Source of the DNA: Elusimicrobiota bacterium | GTDB lineage: Bacteria > Elusimicrobiota > Elusimicrobia > UBA1565 | Assembly: GCA_041660925.1 (NCBI GenBank) | Contig: JBAZVI010000004.1 | Span: 248,001 to 312,000 of the forward strand | DNA: 64,000 nt | Reading direction: 5' to 3' | Shown here: positions 1-8,518 of the stretch, piece by piece | How positions within the stretch are numbered: position 1 is the stretch's first letter | How the letters are laid out: the number at the start of each line of letters is the position of its first letter | Made by a program: the position numbers and the translations under genes | Notes under the pieces: model-generated | What the model was told of the DNA's origin: nothing | Seen by the model: the letters and a program-made list of their open reading frames with translations, nothing else | Databases searched by the model: none

Positions 1-2717
1 GTCCCCTTGCCGACCTCCTTGGTGGTGTAGAAGGGCTCGAAGATGCGGCCCAGGCATTCCGCGGGAATGCCGCAGCCCGTGTCGCGGATCTTCAGGCACA
101 CCTGCGGTACGCGGAGCAGTGCGGGATGCGCCGCGAAGAACACCTCGTCCCCCTCGAGGACCTCGGTCCCCACCGTGACCGTGCCGCCCTTGGGCATCGC
201 GTCGCGCGCGTTGACCACGAGATTCATGATGACCTGCTCGATCTGCCCGGCGTCGACCTTCACGAGGCAGGGGACCGGGGAGAGCTCGAGGACGAGCGGC
301 ACGTCCTCTCCGATGAGGCGCATGAGCATCCGGTTCATGTCGCCGACGACGGCGTTGAGGTCGACGACCCTGGGCGTCAGGATCTGCCGCCGGCTGAAGG
401 CCAGGAGCTGGCGCGTGAGCGCGGCGGCGCGCTCCGCCGCGTCTTCGATCTCCTTGAGGTCCGCGTGCCGCGAGTCGCTCTCGGGGAGTTCGTCGAGCAG
501 GAAGCGGCAGTTGCCGGTGATGGCGGTCAGGAGGTTGTTGAAGTCGTGCGCGACCCCGCCGGCGAGGCGTCCGATGGATTCCATCTTCTGCGCCTGCAGG
601 AGCTGCGCCTGCAGCTTCTCGCGTTCGGCCTCCTTCTCGATGGAGCCGACGGCGTAGGCGACGCTCGCCATCGCCTCCTCGAGCAGGGCGACCTCCGCCT
701 CGTCGAAGAACTCGGCTTCAGGCGCGTAGATGCTGAGCGCCCCGCGCATCCGGCCGTCGACCTTCAGCGGGAACACCGCCGAGGAGCGATAGCCGTAGCG
801 CAGCGCCCGCTCCCTCCAGGGCGCCATGGCGGGGTCCGTCGAGAAGTCCCTGCAGACGACGTGGCGGCCTTCGCGGATCGCCGTGCCCGTCGGGCCGCGC
901 CCGCGCGGCTCGTCGCGCAGGGTGATGTGGAGGTTCTGGAGATAGTCTCCCGTGACGCCCGCGCTCGCCGCGACGGTCACGGCCGCCGCGGGCGCGTCGA
1001 CGAGCCCGAGCCAGGCCATGCGGAAGCCCCCTTTCTCTACGATGACCCGGCAGGTCTCATCGAAGAGCTCCTGCAGCCCGCGTGCGTGGATGGCGGTCCG
1101 GTTGACGGAGCTGAGAACGACCTGGACCCGGTGCAATCGGCGGATGCTCTCCTCCGCCCGCTTGCGCTCGGTGATGTCCTTGGCGAACACCGAGATGCCG
1201 AAGGGCCGGCCGTCTCTCTCCAGAAGGCCGAAGGACAGCAGGAGCGTGACGGGACCCACCGTGGCATACTCCGTGCTGTACGGACCCTCCCGCAACGCGC
1301 GCCGATAGAACCCGTGCCACTGCTCGATGTGCTCCTTGTCCGGGAAGAGGTCCTCGGGCCTCATGCCCGGACGGATGTCGATCGAACGCCTCTTCGCGAA
1401 GTGCTCCTGGAGGCCGATGTTGAAGGTCGTGAGGCCGAAGTCCTTCGGGTCGACGGCCCAGATCAGGTCGTTCGTGCTGTCGACGACGGAGCGCAGGAGG
1501 ACCCGCGACTCGTCGCGCTCCGCCTCGGCCCGCTTGCGCACGGAGACGTCGCGCACGAAGACCATGTGGGCGGCCTTCCCCACATAGACGACGGGCACGG
1601 CGGTCGTCTCGACCGGGACCCGCGTGCCGTCGAGACGGAGATACTCCATCTCCATGAGCGGCGCGGCCTTCCCCGTCTCCTTCTGCAGGCGGATCCGCTC
1701 GCGGATGAGCTCGCGGGCCTCGGGGGCCATCCGCGCCATGAAGTCCTCCCCGATCAGATCCTCGGACCGGGCGGCGCCGAAAAGCCGGACGGCCGCCGGG
1801 TTCGCGTACAGGAACTTCCCCTCCGCCTGCACGAACACGGCCTCGGGCGCCGCCTCGATGAGGGTGCGGAAGCGCTCCTCGCTCTCCCGCAGTCCGGCCT
1901 CCGCCCGCCTGCGCTCGGCGACGTCGCGAGCGGCGGCGAACACCCCGACGACGGCTCCCGCTTCGTCCCGATAGACGGAGGCGTTGTAGAGGACCGGGAC
2001 GATGCTCCCGTCCCTATGCCGGAGTTCGAGCGCATAGTCCCGGACCTCCCCATCCTCGAAGACCCGACGGTACCCGGCCTGCGCCCGCGCGGGGTCGGTG
2101 AAGTACTCCGAGAAGTCGGTCCCGACCAGACGCTCCCGCGGAAACCCCGTGGCCTTCTCCGTGGCGGTGTTGACGTCGGTGATCTTCCCGTCGACCGCGA
2201 TCGTCACGAGCGGATCGAGGCTCGCCTCGATGAGGCTGCGGTTGTAGGCGGAGGCGGACCGCAGAGTCTCCTCCGCGCGCCGCCGCGCCTCGAGGACGTT
2301 CAGCTCGTCTTCCGCGTGCCGGCGCTTCGAGGTCAAGAACGAGACGACCCCCGCGATGACGATGAAGATGACGACGCGGGTCGCAGCCTGCAGGAGGATG
2401 GCATGGTCCCTCGTGTACGCGAGGATGAGGAGCATGTAGGCCGCCGCGAGGACGGTCGAGAACACGACGCCGCGGCGCGGATGCGACACGCAGGCGATGA
2501 TGATGGGGATGTAGAGGAGGTTCTGAAAGACGATGAAGACGCCGGAGGAGAGGCAGTAGACGCCGACCGCGAGGGCCGCGAGCGTCGTCGCGGCGATCGC
2601 CGCCAAGGTCGGCCAGTGGACCGCGGAGGTGCCGTCGAGCCCGCGTCCGCGGAAAGAGGCGTCGGCGCCGCTCGTCGCCGCTCCCGGCTTGCGTATCATA
2701 TAAAACGAGTTTAACAT
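1..2717 (-). CDS. Multi-PAS/GAF sensor histidine kinase (C-terminus cut by window edge)
   Basis: Membrane sensor kinase read on the minus strand; the 3' end lies outside the window. The N-terminal ~110 residues hold several hydrophobic segments. They are followed by three PAS-like domains (about residues 150-260, 275-385, 400-510), a GAF-like domain (~520-680) and a HisKA H-box with GGVAHDFNNLL near residue 718. The HATPase N-box (NLVVNARDAMP) and F-box (EPFYTTKEVGKGT) follow, and the sequence stops just before the expected GLGL. Start is ATG 2717 or ATG 2699; neither has a clear Shine-Dalgarno. A receiver domain could follow beyond the edge. Signal unknown. Neighbouring genes are divergent. 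The long plus-strand reading frame over this gene is its antisense shadow. Confidence 0.93.
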   Translation of the reverse strand, partial: MLNSFYMIRKPGAATSGADASFRGRGLDGTSAVHWPTLAAIAATTLAALAVGVYCLSSGVFIVFQNLLYIPIIIACVSHPRRGVVFSTVLAAAYMLLILAYTRDHAILLQAATRVVIFIVIAGVVSFLTSKRRHAEDELNVLEARRRAEETLRSASAYNRSLIEASLDPLVTIAVDGKITDVNTATEKATGFPRERLVGTDFSEYFTDPARAQAGYRRVFEDGEVRDYALELRHRDGSIVPVLYNASVYRDEAGAVVGVFAAARDVAERRRAEAGLRESEERFRTLIEAAPEAVFVQAEGKFLYANPAAVRLFGAARSEDLIGEDFMARMAPEARELIRERIRLQKETGKAAPLMEMEYLRLDGTRVPVETTAVPVVYVGKAAHMVFVRDVSVRKRAEAERDESRVLLRSVVDSTNDLIWAVDPKDFGLTTFNIGLQEHFAKRRSIDIRPGMRPEDLFPDKEHIEQWHGFYRRALREGPYSTEYATVGPVTLLLSFGLLERDGRPFGISVFAKDITERKRAEESIRRLHRVQVVLSSVNRTAIHARGLQELFDETCRVIVEKGGFRMAWLGLVDAPAAAVTVAASAGVTGDYLQNLHITLRDEPRGRGPTGTAIREGRHVVCRDFSTDPAMAPWRERALRYGYRSSAVFPLKVDGRMRGALSIYAPEAEFFDEAEVALLEEAMASVAYAVGSIEKEAEREKLQAQLLQAQKMESIGRLAGGVAHDFNNLLTAITGNCRFLLDELPESDSRHADLKEIEDAAERAAALTRQLLAFSRRQILTPRVVDLNAVVGDMNRMLMRLIGEDVPLVLELSPVPCLVKVDAGQIEQVIMNLVVNARDAMPKGGTVTVGTEVLEGDEVFFAAHPALLRVPQVCLKIRDTGCGIPAECLGRIFEPFYTTKEVGKG

Positions 2718-2773
2718 ATCATTCGTAAAATTGAAGCCCCGATTGCCGTGCCAGCGCCCCCCGGTCGGAATGC

Positions 2774-2779
2774 TAACAT
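2774..2779 (+). promoter_or_regulatory. -10-like TAACAT, 10 nt before the barrel-protein start
   Basis: TAACAT preceded by TGC (extended -10 look) lies 10 nt upstream of ATG 2790, with no Shine-Dalgarno and no -35. It is consistent with a very short or absent leader, as at many starts in this window. Confidence 0.4.
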
Positions 2780-2789
2780 TGAGCCCCCG

Positions 2790-3986
2790 ATGACCCGTTT
2801 CGCGCTCCTCCTCCTGCTCCTCCTCCCCCTTCGCGCCGCCGCCCAGGTGGACGACGAGAAGCGCCGCCTCCTCCAGTTCGGCTACGAGCAGCCCCTGGCC
2901 GGTCCGGCGCCCTTCTCCGGCTACGCGTTCTTCTATTTCAACCAGCCCGACCTCGTGCGCAAAGGCGACGCGCTCCGCGTCGCGGCCGCCCCCCTCTACA
3001 TGGACGGGGAATACGGCCTGAGCGGCGCGCTCGGCCCGGACACCGACCTCGGCATCGGCCTCTCCGGCGGCGGCTTCGCCCAGAGCCACTCGGAGATCCG
3101 CGGCGGCCGGCTCTACCGCGACGAGTCCTTCACCGGCCACGGGGGAGGGGCCTCCCTCTCGCTCTACCACCTCTTCAACCGCGGCGAGCGCATCCCCCTG
3201 ACGGGGACCCTGCGCGCCGGGGTGCAGCACGCGACCTACGAGCCCCAGCGCGAGACCGACCCCCGCTTCGAGCTCCCCCTCTCCCACACGACGCTCCTCG
3301 CGCGCGGCGGCCTGCGCTACGGCGGCGAGGAGCCGCTCATGGACCCGCTCGAGGCGCTCGAGGTCTCGGGCTGGTACGAGGGCCGCGTGCGCGACCGCTC
3401 GGACCCCTACGGCTTCTCCGACGAGCGCGCTCTCCGCACCGCCTCTCACTTCGCCTGGGGACGCGCGCTGCTGACCTACACTCCGAAGGAGACGGGCCGC
3501 CGGACGCACGCGGGCGTCACGGCGGGCGGCAGTCTCAACGCCGACCGCCTCGACGCCTACGCGCTCGGCGGGCTCCTCCCCATGAGCGCCGAGTTCCCCC
3601 TGGAGCTCCCCGGCTACTACGCGCACGAGCTCTCGGCCCGCCACTTCGTCCTCCTCGACGCGCGTTATTGCGTGCCGCTCGACGAACGGCGCCTCTTCTC
3701 CGCCAGCGTCTTCGGGGCGAGCGCCCTCGTCGACTATGTCCCGGGGATGGAGCAGCCGGGCCGCACGCACACCGGGCTCGGCGCCGGGCTCGAGTTCACC
3801 GCGCCCGAGCGGGACTGGAGCGCCGCCTTGAACTACGGCTACGGCGTCGACGCCCTCCGCTCGGGCCGGCGCGGGGCGCACAGTCTCGCCTTCACCCTGC
3901 AGTACGACTTCGAGGCCGCGCCCGAGAAGCCGACCGCGCCCGCCCGGGCCGGCCAGCCGCAGGGCCTGCGCTGGTTCCGCCGATGA
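2790..3986 (+). CDS. Exported beta-barrel-like outer-membrane protein, unknown function
   Basis: 398-residue protein with a clear signal peptide (MTRFALLLLLLLPLRAAAQ). The body is rich in alternating aromatic/glycine strands of outer-membrane barrel type, for example LNYGYGVDALRSG and the late strand HSLAFTLQYDFE. A Pro/Ala-rich tail (about 20 residues) follows the last strand. ATG 2790 was chosen over an upstream in-frame start because the signal peptide begins there. It overlaps the yaeQ-like gene by ATGA, so the three genes 2790-5247 look like one operon. Family not recognised; a D15/BamA-type C-terminal barrel is one possibility. Localisation is inferred from composition only. Confidence 0.7.
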   Translation: MTRFALLLLLLLPLRAAAQVDDEKRRLLQFGYEQPLAGPAPFSGYAFFYFNQPDLVRKGDALRVAAAPLYMDGEYGLSGALGPDTDLGIGLSGGGFAQSHSEIRGGRLYRDESFTGHGGGASLSLYHLFNRGERIPLTGTLRAGVQHATYEPQRETDPRFELPLSHTTLLARGGLRYGGEEPLMDPLEALEVSGWYEGRVRDRSDPYGFSDERALRTASHFAWGRALLTYTPKETGRRTHAGVTAGGSLNADRLDAYALGGLLPMSAEFPLELPGYYAHELSARHFVLLDARYCVPLDERRLFSASVFGASALVDYVPGMEQPGRTHTGLGAGLEFTAPERDWSAALNYGYGVDALRSGRRGAHSLAFTLQYDFEAAPEKPTAPARAGQPQGLRWFRR

Positions 3987-4510
3987 AGTATCGCTGCGAC
4001 TTGCACGTCAACGGCGCCTCCCGCAAGCTCCTGCTCGTCGCGGGGCTCACTGAGACGCCCGAGCATCTCGCGCTGAAGCTCGCGGCCTTCCTCCTCTACT
4101 GGGAGCACGAGCCCATCGTCGAGGCCAGCACGAAGCACCCCTCCCTCCTGGGACAGGAGTTCACCCCCGACCTCGTCGCCTTCGACGAGACCGGCGCGGT
4201 GAAGCTCTGGGTCGAGTGCGGGAAGACCGCGCTCCACAAGCTCGGCAAGCTCGTGCGCCGCTATCCGGACGCCCGCATCGTCGTCCTGAGGGCGACGGAA
4301 GGAGAGGCGAAGCGCTTCCGGACGGACATCGCCGCCGAGATCGAGCGCCACGCGCGCATCGAGATCCGCGCCTGGCCCGCGGCCGACTTCAAGACCTGGC
4401 TCGGCGCGCTGCGCCGCGAGAAGGTCGAGGTGTACGGCGAAGCCGGGGACAACGCCCTCAACCTCGTCGTCAACGAGACGGCCTTCGCCGTCCACTTCGG
4501 GGCCTTCTGA
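3983..4510 (+). CDS. yaeQ: YaeQ family protein
   Basis: 175 residues, close to the usual size of the YaeQ family, a PD-(D/E)XK nuclease-like fold whose cellular role is not settled. Recognisable are the start MKYRCDLHVNGASRKLLLVA, the block LLYWEHEPIVEA, the acidic/lysine core TPDLVAFDETGAVKLWVECG, and the C-terminal LNLVVNETAFAVHFG. Starts at ATG 3983 inside an ATGA overlap with the barrel-protein gene and ends in a TGATG overlap with the SRAP gene, which indicates translational coupling. The partner SRAP gene is a DNA-damage protein, which could fit a nucleic-acid role, but that is inference. Confidence 0.85.
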   Translation: MKYRCDLHVNGASRKLLLVAGLTETPEHLALKLAAFLLYWEHEPIVEASTKHPSLLGQEFTPDLVAFDETGAVKLWVECGKTALHKLGKLVRRYPDARIVVLRATEGEAKRFRTDIAAEIERHARIEIRAWPAADFKTWLGALRREKVEVYGEAGDNALNLVVNETAFAVHFGAF

Positions 4511-5247
4511 TGTGCGCGCGCTACACCCTCACCGCCGACGCCGCGGCCCTCGAGCGCCGCTTCCGGGTCCCCGCGCCCGCGGGGCATAAGCCCCGCTACA
4601 ACCTCGCCCCGGGCCAGGACGCGCCCGTCCTGACCGTCGAGGAGGGGAGCCGGCGCCTGCTCCCGCTGCGCTGGGGCCTCGTCCCCTCCTGGGCGAAGGA
4701 GAAAGCTCCGCGCGCCGCACCTGCGGCGGGCCTGAGCGCCGGAGGTGCGGCGCGAAAGGTGCACGGACCGCGCGCCGCCATCATCAACGCCCGGGCGGAG
4801 ACCCTCGCCTCGAAGCCCAGCTTCCAGGGCCCGCTCGCCGGACGCCGCTGCCTCGTGCCGGCCGACGGTTTCTATGAATGGAAGAAGGGGAGCGAGCGGC
4901 GGCCTCCGGTGCGCTTCACGCTGGAGGACGGCCTCTTCGCCTTCGCGGGCCTCTGGGACCTCCACCGCGCGGACGACGGCTCGGAGCGGCGGGGCTTCAC
5001 CCTCATCACCGTCGCGGCCAACCCGCTGCTCGCGCCGCTGCACGAGCGCATGCCCGCCATCCTCGCGCCCGGGGAAGAGGAGCTCTGGCTCGCTCCCGGC
5101 AGGGAGACGCCGTCCCTCCTCGCCCTGCTCAAGCCCTACCCCGCCGAGCGCATGCGCTCGGCCGAGGCCTCGCGGCGGGTGAACACGACGGGCTGGGACG
5201 CCCCCGACTGCCTGACGCCCGACGACCCCGAGCCGGAATTATTCTAA
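4510..5247 (+). CDS. SOS response-associated peptidase (SRAP/YedK/HMCES family)
   Basis: 245 residues. SRAP proteins shield abasic sites in single-stranded DNA by forming a thiazolidine crosslink through Cys2. Here the protein starts MCARYTL, with Cys2 in place. Conserved blocks are YNLAPGQ, LRWGLVPSWAKE, INARAETLASKPSF, RRCLVPADGFYEWKK (with the active-site Glu) and HERMPAIL (catalytic His). Between WAKE and INARAE the family normally has a short lysine-rich loop; here about 22 extra residues are encoded by a near-perfect DNA palindrome (4711-4754). Third gene of the operon. Confidence 0.93.
   Translation: MCARYTLTADAAALERRFRVPAPAGHKPRYNLAPGQDAPVLTVEEGSRRLLPLRWGLVPSWAKEKAPRAAPAAGLSAGGAARKVHGPRAAIINARAETLASKPSFQGPLAGRRCLVPADGFYEWKKGSERRPPVRFTLEDGLFAFAGLWDLHRADDGSERRGFTLITVAANPLLAPLHERMPAILAPGEEELWLAPGRETPSLLALLKPYPAERMRSAEASRRVNTTGWDAPDCLTPDDPEPELF
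4711..4754. repeat. In-frame palindrome inside the SRAP gene
   Basis: Twelve-base arms CGCGCCGCACCT (4711-4722) and AGGTGCGGCGCG (4743-4754) are perfect inverted copies. Five further pairs (CGGCG/CGCCG) lie inside after one mismatch, leaving an 8-base loop. The element keeps the reading frame and encodes a non-conserved Ala/Gly-rich loop, so it resembles the palindromic elements known to insert inside genes of some bacteria. Confidence 0.75.
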
Positions 5248-5250
5248 CGG

Positions 5251-6516
5251 CTACTGCGGGGTCTGGCCCTGCGCGGCCGCGGCGGCGGCGCGCTTAACGG
5301 CCTCGCCCTGCGCCGCCTGCCCGTAGCGCCTTCCGAGGTCGTCGCCGATCGCCGACGCGGCGACGATGAGGATGAGGGCGAGCCCGAGGAGGAGCCCTCC
5401 GAGGACGTTCAGGACGGGGACCGCCGTGAAAGCCAGGAGCGCGAGTCCGATCGCGAAGAGGACGGCGGCGATGAGGATCATCCTCCTGGCCCCGTCCACC
5501 TCCTTCTGATAGGGCGTCGTGTTCCCGCTCTCGCCCGTCATGGGAGAGCAGACGCTCCCGTTCAGGAAGTAGCCCGACGGACACGACGGGTTCCCGACGG
5601 TGAGGTTCCCGGAGGGCGGGAGCCCCTCGTTGAGCCCGGAGCCCCCCTGGGACATGCCGGCGGCGCCGTCCGGGGAGCCGCCTACGGGGCTCTGGCCCGA
5701 GAACGCCGCCTCGGCCGCCGAGAAGCCCCCTTCCCTGGTCGCGGAGTTCGCCCCGTAGTTCGACATGTCCTTGGCGAACTTGAGCTGCTTCATCGCATCG
5801 CGCCCGCGTCCCCCCTTCGAGGCCGCGACCCGCCCGCCCCGCAGCGACGCGGCGACGGGAGGCCTCCCGAGGGACCCGGCCCGCTCCCCCGCCGGGGCCG
5901 CATCGGCGGCACCCGGTGCCTGGACGGCTCCGGAGCCCGCGGGCCCGGCGGAGGTCCCGGAGGCGCCGGAGCCGCCGCCCGACGAGCCGGAAAGAGGCGA
6001 CGCCGCGGATCCGGAGGCGTTCTCCCCCTCGCCCGAAGAGGCGGCGCCCGCCTCTCCCTTCCCGTCTTCGGACGAGGCCTTCTTTGCGGACGGGCCCTCG
6101 CCGCCGGCCGTCCCCCCGGAGGAGGCGTCGGCGGGCGCCCCCTCGACGGAGCCGTCCCCGAGCGCAGCGGGATTCAGGATGAGGCGGAGTCCGCCCAGCA
6201 TCGGCATGAGGGAGGAGCCGCCGTCCTCCGTCCGGGAGAGAGACCCGCTCATCGGAGGCGCGGGGACCTCGACGCCATCGGAGGGCGGCGCCCCGAGCTG
6301 GGTGTAGATGGACGAGGAGAGCCACGCGGCGCTCACGACGAGGGCCGCCACGAAGAGCCCGCGCGCCAGTGAAAAGCCCGGTGCGATCAGGAAGTCCTTC
6401 CCGAGGGACTGGAGGCGGGCGCCGAACGTCAGCCGGCCGGCGGAGGGACCGCCCGCGGTGACGAAAGGCACCGCGCCGCCTTTGCGCTCCTCGTCCTTCT
6501 CATCCTTGGAAGACAT
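5251..6516 (-). CDS. Low-complexity membrane protein, unknown
   Basis: 421 residues. The order is: a charged cytoplasmic N-terminus (MSSKDEKDEERKGG), one hydrophobic span near residues 50-70 (LARGLFVAALVVSAAWL), and about 230 residues of Gly/Ser/Ala/Pro-rich sequence. A short cysteine motif follows (NPSCPSGYFLNGSVCSP), then two or three hydrophobic segments near residues 345-390 (ILIAAVLFAIGLALLAF and following) and a short basic tail. ATG 6516 was preferred to an upstream frame start because TACAAT lies 9 nt before it. The family is not recognised. The linker looks like an envelope-spanning disordered region. Confidence 0.7.
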   Translation of the reverse strand: MSSKDEKDEERKGGAVPFVTAGGPSAGRLTFGARLQSLGKDFLIAPGFSLARGLFVAALVVSAAWLSSSIYTQLGAPPSDGVEVPAPPMSGSLSRTEDGGSSLMPMLGGLRLILNPAALGDGSVEGAPADASSGGTAGGEGPSAKKASSEDGKGEAGAASSGEGENASGSAASPLSGSSGGGSGASGTSAGPAGSGAVQAPGAADAAPAGERAGSLGRPPVAASLRGGRVAASKGGRGRDAMKQLKFAKDMSNYGANSATREGGFSAAEAAFSGQSPVGGSPDGAAGMSQGGSGLNEGLPPSGNLTVGNPSCPSGYFLNGSVCSPMTGESGNTTPYQKEVDGARRMILIAAVLFAIGLALLAFTAVPVLNVLGGLLLGLALILIVAASAIGDDLGRRYGQAAQGEAVKRAAAAAAQGQTPQ

Positions 6517-6527
6517 CCTGCCGAGAT

Positions 6528-6590
6528 TGTACGGCCTCCGCGCGCTTCCGGCAAGACCCACTTGCGCCGCGCCGGGCGCTCGGATAAACT
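6528..6590. promoter_or_regulatory. Divergent pair of -10 boxes
   Basis: The 80-bp gap between the divergent genes starting at 6516 (minus) and 6597 (plus) holds TACAAT 9 nt before the minus start and TAAACT (6585-6590) 6 nt before the plus GTG. Neither has an obvious -35. Confidence 0.5.
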
Positions 6591-6596
6591 GAGGAG

Positions 6597-7259
6597 GTGA
6601 GCCGCCTCGCCGCCTTCCTGCTCTCGCTCTGCTTCCTCGGGGTCCTGCTCGCCGCCGTGCAGGGACTCTTCGTCTCGAAGCGGGCGGCCCGCCGAGCCGC
6701 CGCGGCCGAAGCCGCCGCGGCCGCGCCGCGAACGCTCCCCGTCGTCCGGCCGCTTCCCGTGCCGGAACTCCCCGGCGAAGGGCTCTCCGCGCCGAGCCGG
6801 CGCCGCAGCAGCGGCAGCGTGCCGATGTTCGGCGCGCGGCCCCTCAAGGCCTCGGCGCCGGCGGCCGCCGCGCCCGTCGCGCCGGAGAAGCCGTCGAGCG
6901 CTCGCCCGCCGGCCGCGCGAACGGGAGCCCCGGCCCCCAGAGCCGCCCCGAAGCCCCTGATGCGGATGCTCGGCGGGGTCGCGGCCGGCGCGCCCTCCTT
7001 CGACGGCGGCGCCGCGCCGGCGCCCGACGTCCAGCGGACGCCGGAACAGCCCGTCCGCTCGAGCGCCCAGCCGAGCGAACCGCCCCCGGCCGCCGTCGAG
7101 GCGGAAGCGGAAGAGGCCCCCCGTCCTCAGGCGGTGCGGCGCAGCGGCCGCGCGGTCTCGCACGGAGGCGCCGGCCGGCCCGCCCTGCCGCAGCCCCGCG
7201 CAGCCCCGGCGAGCTTCGGCGCGGAGTCGGGGACCGAATCCGAAGACGGCGGCGAGTGA
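6597..7259 (+). CDS. Signal-anchored Ala/Pro/Arg-rich protein, unknown
   Basis: 220 residues. An N-terminal hydrophobic segment (residues 4-24, LAAFLLSLCFLGVLLAAVQGL) acts as a signal peptide or anchor. The rest is low-complexity Ala/Pro/Arg/Ser sequence with no recognisable domain. Starts at GTG 6597, with GAGGAG immediately upstream and TAAACT 6 nt upstream. It is the divergent partner of the other low-complexity membrane protein, so the two may work together at the envelope. Codon-position bias and the signal anchor argue that it is real, but function is unknown. Confidence 0.6.
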   Translation: MSRLAAFLLSLCFLGVLLAAVQGLFVSKRAARRAAAAEAAAAAPRTLPVVRPLPVPELPGEGLSAPSRRRSSGSVPMFGARPLKASAPAAAAPVAPEKPSSARPPAARTGAPAPRAAPKPLMRMLGGVAAGAPSFDGGAAPAPDVQRTPEQPVRSSAQPSEPPPAAVEAEAEEAPRPQAVRRSGRAVSHGGAGRPALPQPRAAPASFGAESGTESEDGGE

Positions 7260-7282
7260 CGTCCGACCCCCGGGAAAATTGC

Positions 7283-7288
7283 TAATTT
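7283..7288 (+). promoter_or_regulatory. TAATTT -10-like box, 7 nt before add
   Basis: TAATTT (within TGCTAATTT) sits 7 nt before ATG 7296. No Shine-Dalgarno is visible in the 20 nt upstream, so a leaderless mRNA is likely. Confidence 0.45.
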
Positions 7289-7295
7289 CTCCACT

Positions 7296-8516
7296 ATGAG
7301 AGACCGAATCACCCAGGCCTTCATCCGCGCCATCCCCAAGTCCGACCTCCATCTGCACCTCGACGGCTCGCTGCGCATCCCGACCCTCATCGAGCTGGCC
7401 CGCCAGGAGAAGGTCGAGCTCCCCTCCTACAGCGAGGAAGGGCTGCGCAAGCTCGTGTTCAAGGAGTCCTACAAGGACCTCCTGGACTACCTTCAGGGCT
7501 TCGCCTACACCTGCGGGGTGCTCCAGAAGCTCGAGAATCTCTCGCGGGTCTCCAAGGAGCTCGTCGAGGACAACATCGCCGAGGGCGTCCGCTACATCGA
7601 GGTCCGCTTCGCGCCCCAGCTCCACGTCACCCCGTCGACGAACGTGCGCGACGTGGTGCGGGCCGTGGCCGAGGGCCTCGAGGCCGCCGCCAAGGCGCAC
7701 AACAACTCGAAGGCGGTGCGCTCCGGCGAGGACCTCCCGTTCCACTGCGGCATCATCGTCTGCGGCATGCGCCGCTTCAAGAAGGGGATGTCGCCCTACT
7801 ACGCCGACCTCCTTCGCCTCATGGAGCACGCGCGCAAGGACGAGGTCTACGCGGCCGCGTCCCTCGAGCTCGCGCGCGCCGCCGTCGCCCTCGCGCAGGA
7901 AGGCCTGCCCGTCGTCGGCTTCGACCTCGCCGGGGAAGAGGCCGGCTACCCGCCCGGCGACCACCGCGAGGCCTACCAGTACGCGCACGACCACTTCATC
8001 CGCAAGACCGTGCACGCCGGCGAGGCCTACGGCCCCGAATCCATCTGGCAGGCCATCACCCAGTGCCACGCCAACCGCATCGGCCACGGGACCTTCCTCT
8101 TCGCGCACGAGATGATCAAGGACCCCGCCATCCCCGACCGCAAGCGCTACGTCGACGACCTCGCCAACTACCTCGCCGGCCAGCGCATCGGCATCGAGGT
8201 CTGCGTCACGAGCAACCTGCAGACGACCCCCTCCATCAAGACCATCGCCGACCACCCGGTCAAGCGCATGATCGACTACGGCCTCTCGGTGAGCGTCTGC
8301 ACGGACAACCGCCTCGTCTCGAACACGACGGTGTCCCGCGAGATGGCCCTCATCGTGGACCACGCGCACCTCACCCGCGAGCAGCTGCGCAAGCTCGTCG
8401 TCGCCGGCTTCAAGGGCAGCTTCTTCCCCGGCAGCCACAACGACAAGCGCAAGTTCGTCGCCGCGGTCGTCGAGCGCTACCACGCGCTCGAGCGCGACCT
8501 CCTGCACATCTCCTGA
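7296..8516 (+). CDS. Adenosine deaminase family protein
   Basis: 406 residues of the amidohydrolase-fold adenosine deaminase family, which converts adenosine to inosine with a zinc ion. Visible are the zinc-binding HLHLDGS near residue 20, the catalytic HAGE (KTVHAGEAYGP, ~233-236) and IGHGTFLF. The last metal/substrate motif reads VCTDNRLVS (~residues 335-343), where the usual family form is TDDP. The metal Asp is kept, but the second Asp, which contacts the purine, is Asn. This could change specificity toward another aminopurine. An insertion around residues 135-165 (KAHNNSKAVRSGEDLPF) lengthens the protein. The following gene starts 2 nt after the stop. Confidence 0.9.
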   Translation: MRDRITQAFIRAIPKSDLHLHLDGSLRIPTLIELARQEKVELPSYSEEGLRKLVFKESYKDLLDYLQGFAYTCGVLQKLENLSRVSKELVEDNIAEGVRYIEVRFAPQLHVTPSTNVRDVVRAVAEGLEAAAKAHNNSKAVRSGEDLPFHCGIIVCGMRRFKKGMSPYYADLLRLMEHARKDEVYAAASLELARAAVALAQEGLPVVGFDLAGEEAGYPPGDHREAYQYAHDHFIRKTVHAGEAYGPESIWQAITQCHANRIGHGTFLFAHEMIKDPAIPDRKRYVDDLANYLAGQRIGIEVCVTSNLQTTPSIKTIADHPVKRMIDYGLSVSVCTDNRLVSNTTVSREMALIVDHAHLTREQLRKLVVAGFKGSFFPGSHNDKRKFVAAVVERYHALERDLLHIS

Positions 8517-8518
8517 CC

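Noticed and set aside
126..2714. 862-residue plus-strand reading frame
   Set aside because: Antisense of the multi-PAS histidine kinase, whose minus-strand translation has clear PAS, GAF, H-box and ATPase motifs.
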